64,000 bases of DNA, from contig NZ_SBIU01000008.1 of the NCBI RefSeq assembly GCF_004765805.1, forward strand, positions 59,635-123,634, in the 5' to 3' direction. The stretch's first letter is position 1, and every line of letters starts with the position of its first letter. The position numbers and the translations under genes were made by a program. This document shows positions 25,651 through 33,503 of the stretch, one piece after another. The notes beneath the pieces were generated by a model that searched no databases, was not told where the DNA came from, and worked only from the letters and a program-made list of their open reading frames with translations. Source of the DNA: Halorussus halobius (GTDB taxonomy: Archaea > Halobacteriota > Halobacteria > Halobacteriales > Haladaptataceae).

Positions 25651-26559
25651 TCACTCCTCGGCCACGGGGCAGTCGCCCCTCGCCGGGCGGTCTCGTTCGA
25701 CCGTCCGACCGAGGTAGGGCTCGACTCGCTCGAAGTGCTCGCCGCGAGCGACGCGTTCGCGGTCGTAGGCGGCGAGTCCGAGCGCGGCCAGTTTCGGCAG
25801 GTGGACGTCGATGAGCGAGGCGAGGACCCGGTCGCGGTCGACCCGCGTGCGGGCGGCCACCCGGTCGGCGAGGTCGTCGACCGGCAACGGTCCCTCGTCG
25901 GCCAGGACCGCGAGCACGCCCCGCCGCCGCCTGTCCGACATCGCCTCGAAGCAGTCGCCGACCGACGGCGTCGCGGCGGTCTCGGCCTCGTTGTCGACGC
26001 ACTCGATTACGGTGTCGAACAGCGACGCGACCTCGCGGACGACCGTCCGGTCGTGGGCCGTGGGGGCGAGACAGACGTAGCCCACCGCGTCGCGAGCGTC
26101 GAGCGCGCGCCGGAACGTCCGGAGGAACTCGACGCCGCGCTCGACGCCGAGGTCGTCGACCACCGCCGTCGCCGAGTCGACGTACGCAACGGTCCGTCCT
26201 TCGTCGGGCCACGCGTCGAGATAGCCGGTCGCGGCGTCGCGTATCTCCTCGGCGTCGGTCGGGTCGGCGACGCCGCGTACCGGCCTCCGGGACGCGACGT
26301 CGACCGCACTCGTCGACCGCATCACCTCGCCGACGCTGACGACCCCGACGTTCCGGGGACGGCGGTCGATTCGCTCGCCCCACCGCCGGAGAAATCTGGT
26401 GGACTGCTCGTGGGTGACCGCGAGGACGTCGTTCGGTCCGTCGGCCGGGAGCAGGTCGAACAGGGGCTCGAACTCCCGGGCCCCGTCCGACGTCCGCCGC
26501 AGGACGAGCGTGTGCGGGTTGCCCGCGACGCTGGTCCGCACCAGTCTGGTGTCTTGCAC
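25651..26559 (-). CDS. RecA-like DUF7504 plus DUF7344 winged-helix regulator
   Basis: A 302-residue haloarchaeal protein. The N-terminal 190 residues look like a degenerate RecA/KaiC-type ATPase fold (NDVLAVTHEQSTRFLRRW; RTVAYVDSATAVVDDLG in the Walker-B position; no clear Walker A). The C-terminal 100 residues are a winged helix (CFEAMSDRRRRGVLAVLADE, then DDLADRVAAR and LPKLAALGLAAYD) of the DUF7344 kind. The combination suggests a DNA-binding sensor. It follows a HalOD1 gene by 12 nt on the same strand, a common pairing in haloarchaeal signalling. Confidence 0.8.
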   Translation of the reverse strand: MQDTRLVRTSVAGNPHTLVLRRTSDGAREFEPLFDLLPADGPNDVLAVTHEQSTRFLRRWGERIDRRPRNVGVVSVGEVMRSTSAVDVASRRPVRGVADPTDAEEIRDAATGYLDAWPDEGRTVAYVDSATAVVDDLGVERGVEFLRTFRRALDARDAVGYVCLAPTAHDRTVVREVASLFDTVIECVDNEAETAATPSVGDCFEAMSDRRRRGVLAVLADEGPLPVDDLADRVAARTRVDRDRVLASLIDVHLPKLAALGLAAYDRERVARGEHFERVEPYLGRTVERDRPARGDCPVAEE

Positions 26560-26571
26560 GCTTTCGCCCCC

Positions 26572-26922
26572 CTACTCGGCGTCTCCGACCGTCTCGTCTA
26601 CGATTCGGACGTTCCCGTCGCTGCGGACCAGCACGTCCAGTCCGCACACGCGGAAGCTCACCTGCGCGTCGCCCTCGTCGTCGGCGAAGAGGGCGTCGAG
26701 GGCGTCCGGGTCGACGCGCTCGGACAGCGGGATGACCGTGTTGGTCGGGTCGATTCCGGCGACCTCCGCTATCGCTTCGATGACCGTGTCGCTGACCGTG
26801 GCCGGCCCGTCGGCGTCGTGGGTCGCCCGGTAGACGCCCTGTCGGTCGGACGCCTCCGTGAGTCCCGAACTGTCGGCGATGTCGTTTCCGGTGTTGCTTT
26901 TGGACACGTTTCCCGACCTCAC
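26572..26922 (-). CDS. HalOD1 output domain protein
   Basis: A 116-residue protein whose C-terminal 75 residues fit the HalOD1 signalling output domain: TVIEAIAEVAGIDPTNTVIP, then LSERVDPDALDALF, VSFRVCGLDVLVRSDGNVRI. Its N-terminus is short and polar. It is the first gene of a likely pair with the DUF7504-like regulator (12-nt gap). Its biochemical output is unknown. Confidence 0.85.
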   Translation of the reverse strand: MRSGNVSKSNTGNDIADSSGLTEASDRQGVYRATHDADGPATVSDTVIEAIAEVAGIDPTNTVIPLSERVDPDALDALFADDEGDAQVSFRVCGLDVLVRSDGNVRIVDETVGDAE

Positions 26923-27091
26923 GCAATGTTCGGCCCGTAAATGTAATAAATTTACGGCGAATTCGAGCGCGGTCGGCGGGGCGGCCCGAACCGACGACGT
27001 AACGGGGCGTTACGCGGTTCCCGGCGGTCGAGAACCGTGGGGCGGCCGCGCCATTTAATCCGCTCGCCGGGTTGCGTTCAGTGGGGGTTTC

Positions 27092-27730
27092 ATGACCGAG
27101 CACACGTCTCGCCGCCGCTTTCTGAAGGCGGCGGCAGCGACTGGCGCACTGGCGGGACTGAACGCGACCGTCCTCGCACAGGACGGCGGCGCGGGCGAGC
27201 AACTCGTCGTCCTCGACGGCCTGACGCCGGGCTGGCTCGCGTATCGGCTGCCCGGCGGAGCGGAGGCGACCGGGACGGACCAGAACCCGGCGCTCTCGCT
27301 ACAGGAGGGGACGACCTACACCCTCGTCTGGGTGAACGGGGACGGACAGCCGCACAACTTCGCCATTCAGGACGAACAGGGCGAGAACCTCGAGGTCCTC
27401 CGACCACTCGGCATCGACCGGGACACGTACCAGCAGATAAACGGGACCGGGGCGAACGAGAGCGTCTCGCTCGACGTCTCCGAGGGCAACGTCACCGGCG
27501 TCTCGGCGGGCAACGAGTCCGGCGGTATGGCCGGTAACGGCACCACGGTCGGCGGGGACGGCGAGTTAGTCGCCCAGACCGAGATTATCAGCGAGGAGGG
27601 GGCCGTACAGGCAGTTCAGTTCACCGCGTCGGCCGAGATGGCCAGCTACATCTGTCTCGTCCACCCGAACACGATGGTCGGCGACGTGACGGTCGAGTCG
27701 GGCGGCGGTGCCGGGAACGACAGTTCGTAG
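27092..27730 (+). CDS. halocyanin-like cupredoxin, Tat-exported
   Basis: A 212-residue blue-copper-like protein. It has a twin-arginine signal (SRRRFLKAAAATGALAG) and probable cleavage after VLAQ. In the mature domain, His88 in QPHNFAIQD and the Cys188-x2-His191-x3-Met195 cluster (YICLVHPNTM) provide type 1 copper ligands. It lacks a lipobox, so it is probably soluble or held in another way, unlike lipid-anchored halocyanins. A Gly/Asn-rich insert (about residues 135-160) is an extra loop. It would transfer electrons outside the membrane. Confidence 0.88.
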   Translation: MTEHTSRRRFLKAAAATGALAGLNATVLAQDGGAGEQLVVLDGLTPGWLAYRLPGGAEATGTDQNPALSLQEGTTYTLVWVNGDGQPHNFAIQDEQGENLEVLRPLGIDRDTYQQINGTGANESVSLDVSEGNVTGVSAGNESGGMAGNGTTVGGDGELVAQTEIISEEGAVQAVQFTASAEMASYICLVHPNTMVGDVTVESGGGAGNDSS

Positions 27731-28891
27731 CTACTCGCCGGGCTCGTTTTTCGGGCTACTCGGGTGGTAGTCGGTGTCGTACTCGCCCGGGCGGTCGTCG
27801 GCGCGGTCGGGGTTGAGTCGCCCGCCCAGCAGCATGAAGTCGACCAGCGTCAGCGCCAGCATCGCCTCGACGACGGGGACGCCACGGGGCGGCAGGACGG
27901 GGTCGTGGCGACCGATGACCCGCTCTTCGGTCTCCTCGCCGGTCTCCCAGTCGACGGTGGTCTGGGGCTTGGGAATCGAGGTGGGCGCGTGGAGCGTGAC
28001 CTCGCCGTAGATGGGTTCGCCCGTCGTGATGCCGCCCTGTAGCCCGCCGTGGTCGTTCTCGACGGGTTTCGGGTCGCCGTCCTCGCCGAACTCCCACTCG
28101 TCGTTGCGCTCGCTGCCGGCGTACTCGCGGGCGTCGCGGCCGAGTCCGAACTCGAACGCGGTCGAGGCGGGCACGCTCAGCATCGCCTGTCCGAGTCGGG
28201 CTTCCACCGAATCGAATCGCGGCGCGCCCAGCCCGCGCGGGACGCCCCGCGCCTCGAAGTAGATGGAGCCGCCGATGGAGTCGCCGTCGTCCTGATACTC
28301 GTCGATTCGTTCGCGCATCTTCTCGGCGGTCTCGGGGTGGGCACACCGCACCTCGTTGTCGTCGGCGCGGTCCCGGATCCGCTCGAAGGGGACCTCGGGC
28401 GCTTCGACGTCGCCGATCTGGTTGACGTGAGCCGCGAGTTCGACGCCCTCCTCGGCGAGCAGTTTCTTCGCGATGGCTCCGGCCGCGACCCAGTTGACCG
28501 TCTCGCGCGCGGACGAGCGCCCGCCGCCGCCCCAGTTGCGCGTGCCGAACTTCGCCGAGTAGGTGAAGTCACCGTGGCTGGGCCGGGGCGCGGTGACGAA
28601 CGGTTCGTACTTGCCCGAGCGGGCGTCCTTGTTCTCGATGACCATCCCGATGGGCGTGCCGGTGGTGTAGCCGTCCTGCAGGCCGGACTTGATGGAGACG
28701 TGGTCGGGTTCGCCCCGACTCGTGGTTATCATCGACTGGCCGGGCTTGCGCCGGTCGAGTTCGCGCTGGACGTCGTCCTCGGAGAGTTCGAGCCCCGCCG
28801 GACAGCCCGAGACGGTGACCCCCATCGCCTCGCCGTGGCTCTCGCCGAACGTGGTGACCTGGAACAGGCGTCCGAAGCTGTTGCCGTTCAT
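27731..28891 (-). CDS. aroC: chorismate synthase
   Basis: Catalyses the last shikimate-pathway step, 5-enolpyruvylshikimate 3-phosphate to chorismate, using reduced FMN. The 386-residue product carries family motifs FGESHGEAMGVTVSGCPAG (His19), RPSHGDF (His106), GGGGRSSARETV (121-132) and GGLQGGITTGEP. The ATG at 28891 gives the canonical MNGNSFGRLF N-terminus; the open frame upstream is repeat DNA. aroA, the preceding step, lies upstream on the same strand but is separated by a 730-bp gap filled by element copy 2. The stop codon directly abuts the convergent cupredoxin stop. Confidence 0.96.
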   Translation of the reverse strand: MNGNSFGRLFQVTTFGESHGEAMGVTVSGCPAGLELSEDDVQRELDRRKPGQSMITTSRGEPDHVSIKSGLQDGYTTGTPIGMVIENKDARSGKYEPFVTAPRPSHGDFTYSAKFGTRNWGGGGRSSARETVNWVAAGAIAKKLLAEEGVELAAHVNQIGDVEAPEVPFERIRDRADDNEVRCAHPETAEKMRERIDEYQDDGDSIGGSIYFEARGVPRGLGAPRFDSVEARLGQAMLSVPASTAFEFGLGRDAREYAGSERNDEWEFGEDGDPKPVENDHGGLQGGITTGEPIYGEVTLHAPTSIPKPQTTVDWETGEETEERVIGRHDPVLPPRGVPVVEAMLALTLVDFMLLGGRLNPDRADDRPGEYDTDYHPSSPKNEPGE

Positions 28892-29145
28892 TAGGCGTGT
28901 GTTCAGGGCGGCCCTATTTGAGCCTTTCAGAAGGTGCAAGTGGTCTAGGCGACTGGACGCCGGCTTCGGACGGGAACGGCGAATCGAACGGAAGCTGGTT
29001 CGGCACGCCAGTCCGTCTTTCCGATTCGGTGCGCGTTTGTCTGGTTTTCCGGTTGGGCGCGCGTTTGTCTGAGTTTCCGGTTCGGCGCGCGCTGGCGCGA
29101 CCCTCGTGGTCGCGCCAACTCGTGCGAGGGACGAGCGAAGCGAGG

Positions 29146-29352
29146 AGGCTGGGGAGGCGTGAGGTTGCGGCGCGGTGGCGGTTGCGGTGCTGTGCGGTCG
29201 CGGCGCGGTCACTCATTTGTCGAGGCAGAAGCTAGCTCGAATACGCTCGAATCAGACGAGGATGCCGTCAGAAAGCTAGCTTCTGCCGAGGCCTATGAGT
29301 ACCCGCACCGCACCCGCACCGCAACGGCAGGCCTCACGCCTCCCCAGCCTCG
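29146..29352. repeat. palindromic repeat element, copy 2 (between aroA and aroC)
   Basis: The outer arms GAGGCTGGGGAGGCGTGAGG (29146-29165) and CCTCACGCCTCCCCAGCCTC (29333-29352) are perfectly complementary over 20 bp. Inner tracts of TGCGGT-type hexamers face CCGCACC-type hexamers, followed by CACTCAT and ATGAGT. The core arms GGCAGAAGCTAGCT and AGCTAGCTTCTGCC enclose a 40-bp centre that begins like the 43-bp repeat of copy 1. GC-rich flanks (from about 29080 and to about 29420) also pair in part. No gene is visible in 28892-29621. Confidence 0.75.
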
Positions 29353-29420
29353 GGGCGCACGAGAGCGCCCCTCCCTCGCGCGCTTGGGCGCGGCCACTCC
29401 GGGCCGCGCCAGCACGCGCC

Positions 29421-29534
29421 GAAACTGCAGACCGAACGCCGAAACCGCAGACCGAACGCCGAAACCGCAGACCGAACGCCGAAACCGCAGACCGAACGCC
29501 GAAACCGCAGACCGAACGCCGAAACCGCAGACCA
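29421..29534. repeat. 20-bp tandem repeat, five units plus a degenerate sixth
   Basis: Five perfect-length head-to-tail units of GAAACCGCAGACCGAACGCC occupy 29421-29520 (the first has T for C at its sixth base), and a sixth unit diverges after GAAACCGCAGACC. There are no spacers, so it is not a CRISPR array. Similar CCCGAAACCAC-type fragments follow to about 29560. It adjoins element copy 2 on the aroA side. Confidence 0.95.
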
Positions 29535-29621
29535 ATCCCGAAACCACGTCTCACAGATCAATCCCGAAAGCGCTCGTCCGAATCCACGCCCTCCACAAAG
29601 CACGAACACCAGAACTTCACC

Positions 29622-30923
29622 TCACCGGTCCACGGTCGCGCCGAGGTCGTAGAGTACGTCGAAGAAGGTCGGAAACGACACGTCGACGTGTTCGCCGCCC
29701 GAGATTACGGTCGGCCCCGAACACGCCAGCGCCGCGACCGACAGCGCCATCACGATGCGGTGGTCGCCCCGACCGTCGACCGCGCCGCCCGTCAGGGTCG
29801 ATTCTTCACCGACCACGGTGAGGGTGTCGGCGCTCTCGGTCGTCTCCGCGCCGAGGTTGCGAAGCTCCTCGGCCATCGCGGTCACGCGGTCGGTCTCCTT
29901 GTACCGGACGTGTTCGCAGTTGACGATGCGGGTCTCGCCGTCCGCCACGGCACCGAGCGCCGCGACGGTCGGCAGCAGGTCGGGCGTGTCGCCCACGTCG
30001 ACCTCGACGCCCGAGAGGGCTGAGCGCCGGACCGTCAGCACGCCGTCGTCGCGGTTCCAGTCCACGTCCGCACCCATCCGGTCGAGGACGCCGACGATTT
30101 TGCTGTCGCCCTGCGCGCTCGGGTACGCACCGCGCACCCGGACCGCCTCGGACCCCTCGGCCGCAATCGCGCCCGCCGCGAGCAGGTACGAGATGGACGA
30201 GAAGTCGCCCGGGACGTGGTACTCGCCGTCCGTCGGTTCGTAGAACTGGCCGCCTTCGACGCGGTACACCCCGCCGCCGTCTTCACGACGCTTCCCGGCC
30301 TCGACGCCGAACTCGTCGAGCAGTTCGAGGGTGATGTCGACGTACGGCGCGGACTTGAGTTCGGTTTCGAGCGCCACGTCGATTCCCTCGTCGGTGACCG
30401 CGCCCGCCATCAGCAGGGCGGTGACGAACTGCGAGGAGACGTCGCCGGGCATCGAGACGCGCCCGCCCGAGGTGGGCCCCTCGATTACGAGGGGAGCCTG
30501 TCCGTTCTTGCGCGTGCTTTCGGCCCGCCCGCCGAGGTCCTCGATGGCCGAGAGCAGCGGGCCGTGCGGGCGCGAGCGAAGCGAACTGTCGCCCGTCAGG
30601 ACCGTCCCGCCGTCGGCGAGCGCGGCGGTCGCGGTCGCCAGTCGCATCGTCGTCCCGCTGTTCGCGCAGTCGATAACGTCGCCGGGGACCTCCGGCCGGC
30701 CGTCGAAGCCGTCGACGTCGAGGCGGTCCGATTCGCGGGTTACCTCCCCGCCGAAGGCTTCGACCGCTCGCATCGTGGCCTTCGTGTCGGCGCTCACGAG
30801 CGGGTCGTACACCAGCGCGCCGCCCGAGAAGCCGGCGGCGAGGATGGCCCGGTGGGTGTAGCTCTTCGAGGACGGGGCGCGTGCGGTCCCCGAGAGCGTC
30901 GATGGCGATATCTCTACGTCCAT
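29622..30923 (-). CDS. aroA: 3-phosphoshikimate 1-carboxyvinyltransferase (EPSP synthase)
   Basis: Transfers enolpyruvyl from PEP to shikimate 3-phosphate. The 433-residue length matches the family. Visible motifs are [11 protein letters not shown] (Lys20, Ser21) at the N-terminus, [13 protein letters not shown] (88 onwards), [31 protein letters not shown] and the late [12 protein letters not shown] segment. The next enzyme, chorismate synthase, is encoded downstream on the same strand beyond a repeat element, so the pair was probably an operon interrupted by the insertion or now has separate promoters. Confidence 0.96.
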   Translation of the reverse strand: MDVEISPSTLSGTARAPSSKSYTHRAILAAGFSGGALVYDPLVSADTKATMRAVEAFGGEVTRESDRLDVDGFDGRPEVPGDVIDCANSGTTMRLATATAALADGGTVLTGDSSLRSRPHGPLLSAIEDLGGRAESTRKNGQAPLVIEGPTSGGRVSMPGDVSSQFVTALLMAGAVTDEGIDVALETELKSAPYVDITLELLDEFGVEAGKRREDGGGVYRVEGGQFYEPTDGEYHVPGDFSSISYLLAAGAIAAEGSEAVRVRGAYPSAQGDSKIVGVLDRMGADVDWNRDDGVLTVRRSALSGVEVDVGDTPDLLPTVAALGAVADGETRIVNCEHVRYKETDRVTAMAEELRNLGAETTESADTLTVVGEESTLTGGAVDGRGDHRIVMALSVAALACSGPTVISGGEHVDVSFPTFFDVLYDLGATVDR

Positions 30924-31152
30924 GGGTCGGGCGAGGGCGTGGGGGCGTATCAGGCTACCGGAGCGGGCGAATCTCGTCGAGGGGGTGTTCGGCTACGGAG
31001 CGAGAACTCGGTCGCGGTACGCCAAACAGTACCGGCGGGGGTAGCTTCATTTTCCACGTCGGCGCGCGCTGGCGTCTTGCCGAACGACGTGCGGCACGGC
31101 TCGTGGGAGCTTGCCTCCGACGGTGGCGAGCGCGCCGAGGGCTTTAGAGGAC

Positions 31153-31293
31153 CTAGTTGCGGCTCTCGTGTCTGAGAGCAGGCCGAGCGACGACGACACT
31201 GTACAGCAGCACGAGGAGGCTGAGTCCGACGACCCCGAACCGAATCGCGGTCGACGGGCGCGTGGAGCCGGAGTCGTTTCGTCCTGTCGACAT
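31153..31293 (-). CDS. 46-residue single-span membrane protein
   Basis: An ATG frame with a polar N-terminus (MSTGRNDSGSTRPSTAIRF), one hydrophobic helix (GVVGLSLLVLLYSVVVA) and a basic C-terminus (RPALRHESRN), ending in TAG. The signal-anchor-like layout and acceptable codon use support a real small gene. Function unknown. The 230 bp between it and aroA contain a 19-bp inverted match (31061-31079) to the flank of repeat copy 1 (4533-4551) and no gene. Confidence 0.5.
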   Translation of the reverse strand: MSTGRNDSGSTRPSTAIRFGVVGLSLLVLLYSVVVARPALRHESRN

Positions 31294-31372
31294 ATCCGGC
31301 GGGGCGCGGCCCCGGCCCGAATAGCTTCGGTTCGCGTCGAGTCGGCGACGACGCCAGTCGGGCCCGCGCCCG

Positions 31373-31774
31373 TCACTCGCCGGGGAGATACACCCGGCCC
31401 CGGAAGGAGGCCACCGGGTCGTCGGCCTCGTCGGTCACCGCCACGCGATACGAGGCGGTCCGGCCGCGCTCGTGGACGCGCTCGGCCTCGGCGGTCAGGG
31501 TGTCGCCCACCTCGACCGCCTCGAAGTACGAGATGTTGGTCTCCAACGCGAGCGCGGCGTCGCCCTCGGCGTTCGAGGCGGCAGCGAACGCCGCGTCGGC
31601 CAGCGAGTAGAGCGCGCCGCCGTGGGGCGTCCCGTGGAAGTTCAGCAGGTCCTCGGTGACGGTCAGCTCGGTCCGAGCGCGGCCCGGCCCGAGGTCGACG
31701 AGTTCGATGCCGAGCTTGGCGGCGAAGGGGTCGGCGGCGATGCGTTCGCGGCGGTCGTCGGGAATCTCGGTCAT
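31373..31774 (-). CDS. PaaI-type hotdog-fold thioesterase
   Basis: A 133-residue hotdog protein. The PaaI signature NFHGTPHGGALYSLADAAFA (about residues 44-63) holds the usual active-site Asn/His/Gly region and catalytic Asp on the long helix. Strands such as LETNISYFEAVEVGDTLTAE follow. It hydrolyses an acyl-CoA, probably phenylacetyl- or another aromatic/short acyl-CoA by family analogy; no pathway context is present. Confidence 0.9.
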   Translation of the reverse strand: MTEIPDDRRERIAADPFAAKLGIELVDLGPGRARTELTVTEDLLNFHGTPHGGALYSLADAAFAAASNAEGDAALALETNISYFEAVEVGDTLTAEAERVHERGRTASYRVAVTDEADDPVASFRGRVYLPGE

Positions 31775-31913
31775 AGGGACCGATTAGCGCGACGGCTATT
31801 TATAGCCGGCCGGGTCGGTACTCCCCCGACCGCCCCGGAGCGGAGCGACCGCGTCGTCGAGCGCAGTCGCGTCGCCTCGACCACGCCTTCGCACTCGCCC
31901 GTCCGCGGGCCGA

Positions 31914-32150
31914 CTACGCCTGCTTTCGAGCGTACAGGAACACCGCGACCGCGACGACGAACCAGAGCAACGCCCCGACCCGGACGGCGAACGACGCGCG
32001 CGCGCCCCACGTCGGCAGCGAGACGCCCGAGAACAGCGCCAGCAGGGCGACTACCGGGCCGCCGCCGGCGACCGTGAGCACGAAGGTCGTCTGCATCACC
32101 CACGCGTAGTCGACGCCCTCCGGGTCGTAGGTCTCGACTGGTTCGGGCAC
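31914..32150 (-). CDS. DUF5822-like small membrane protein (GTG start)
   Basis: A 78-residue protein starting at GTG with VPEPVETYDPEGVDYAWVMQ, followed by two hydrophobic helices (about 20-40 and 50-72) and a short basic end (YARKQA). The N-terminal PEGVDY-WVMQTTFV pattern is what I associate with DUF5822. The GTG is preferred over an upstream ATG because the longer N-terminus is Pro/Arg-rich and crosses the intergenic region. Function unknown. Confidence 0.75.
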   Translation of the reverse strand: MPEPVETYDPEGVDYAWVMQTTFVLTVAGGGPVVALLALFSGVSLPTWGARASFAVRVGALLWFVVAVAVFLYARKQA

Positions 32151-32325
32151 GCTTCGAGGTCGTGGGCCTCGGAGCTTAAACGTTGCAGTCTCGGCCGTGC
32201 GTCGGTGGGACACGGGAAAGAGTGGACTTCGCCGGGTCGAGGACGGCTGCGGGGTCCCCGGGAACGGGGCAACCGGGAAGACGCGGGGCGGTTCGGCGCT
32301 CGAAACGGACGCCCGCGACGTGAGC

Positions 32326-33105
32326 CTACGCACCCACTTCGTCCAGGAACTCCCGGAGCGCGGCGTTGAACGCCTCGGGCTCCTCCAGCATGGCGAGGTG
32401 AGCGGCGTCGGGAATCTCCCGGTATCGGCCGTCCGGAATCCCGTCGGCCAGCCGCTCGTGGTAGTCCGGGGGCGTCAGCTTGTCGTGCTCGCCGACCACC
32501 GCCAGAGTCGGCACCGATATCTCGTCGAGCCGGTCGCGCACGTCGAACCTGTGGGAGGTCTCGAAGTCCCGGCGGGTGACCGCCTGTCCCACCTCGCGCA
32601 TCGTCTCGGTCGAGAGCCGGCGATAGCGGGCGTCGGCGTCGTGGAACAGCCGGTCCGGCCCGTGGAGGAACTCGACCGCGCGGTCGAACTCCTCGGCCAG
32701 CCAGCGCCGGAGGTCGGCCAGCACCGGGAGCTTCGGGCCGGTTCCGGCGAGCACGAGCGCGTCGAGTGCGTGGTCGCGTTCGAGCGCGAGCTGGAGCGCG
32801 ACCGCGCCCCCGAGCGAGTTGCCGACGACTACGCCGGCGTCGGTCTCGGCGGCGACCGCGAGCACGTCGTCGGCGTACGCCGAGAGGGTCTCCCAGCCGG
32901 CGGTGGCGTCGACGTCCTCGGAGTCGCCGTGCCCGCTCAGGTCGAGCGCGACGACCGGCCGCTCGCGCGCGAATCGCCCCAGTTGCGCCTTCCACACCTC
33001 GTGGGTGCCGCCCGAGCCGTGGACGAACAGTACCGGCGTCCCCTCGCCCCCGCGGTCGGCGACGCGGTAGGTCGTCGTCCGACCGTGGTGTGTGACCTCG
33101 TTCAT
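32326..33105 (-). CDS. alpha/beta hydrolase
   Basis: A 259-residue alpha/beta-hydrolase-fold enzyme starting at MNEVTHHGRT. The oxyanion segment is LFVHGSGGTHEVW, the nucleophile elbow is GNSLGG (Ser97), and the acid GEHD and the final His in DAAHLAM complete the triad. The cap region (about residues 115-195) contains ADARYRRLSTETMREVG. The substrate is unknown. An ATG nine codons upstream is possible but lacks support. It is divergent from the cdc48 operon. Confidence 0.9.
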   Translation of the reverse strand: MNEVTHHGRTTTYRVADRGGEGTPVLFVHGSGGTHEVWKAQLGRFARERPVVALDLSGHGDSEDVDATAGWETLSAYADDVLAVAAETDAGVVVGNSLGGAVALQLALERDHALDALVLAGTGPKLPVLADLRRWLAEEFDRAVEFLHGPDRLFHDADARYRRLSTETMREVGQAVTRRDFETSHRFDVRDRLDEISVPTLAVVGEHDKLTPPDYHERLADGIPDGRYREIPDAAHLAMLEEPEAFNAALREFLDEVGA

Positions 33106-33220
33106 GGGGACCGATTCGTCGGGCCGGACCAAAAAGCTCCCGTCGCGACGCGGGGGCGAACTGCAATTCGACCGATTCAGTTGCTTCCCGTCGTAGTACG
33201 GCGGTTATGTCGCAGAAAGA

Positions 33221-33230
33221 CTTAAGTATA
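33221..33230 (+). promoter_or_regulatory. TATA box of the cdc48 operon
   Basis: CTTAAGTATA lies 28 nt before the ATG at 33258, the right distance for a leaderless transcript. It argues against the in-frame ATG at 33207, which would put the TATA box inside the gene. Confidence 0.6.
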
Positions 33231-33257
33231 GAAAGGACTAACTCGAAGTTAGGAAGA

Positions 33258-33503
33258 ATGACTCTCAAGCACATCGAAGAACGCGACGACGTGTTCGCAC
33301 GCCGGTACGAGTACGACGACGGCGAGATTCTGGCCGCCGACCTCGGGGTCGGGAGCGAGGCGTCCGTGGACGTCCTCGGCGAGGAGGCCATCGTCGTGGT
33401 CGAGGACGGCGACGAGACCCGCCAACTCGAGCTCCAACTCCCCGAGGGTGAGGCGGAAGCGTTTATCACCAACGGGGTCCTCAGTATCGAGGTGGGACAA
33501 TGA
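33258..33503 (+). CDS. small Hsp20-like / DUF7127 protein preceding CDC48
   Basis: An 81-residue acidic protein, [20 protein letters not shown] then beta-rich [27 protein letters not shown] and [12 protein letters not shown], resembling a trimmed Hsp20/alpha-crystallin fold. Its stop overlaps the cdc48 start by 4 nt, so the two are co-translated. A small-chaperone-like partner or adaptor for the unfoldase is a reasonable inference; no direct evidence. Confidence 0.8.
   Translation: MTLKHIEERDDVFARRYEYDDGEILAADLGVGSEASVDVLGEEAIVVVEDGDETRQLELQLPEGEAEAFITNGVLSIEVGQ

Noticed and set aside
29421..29534. Tandem 20-bp repeats as a CRISPR array
   Set aside because: The units are directly adjacent with no spacers, and no cas genes are present.
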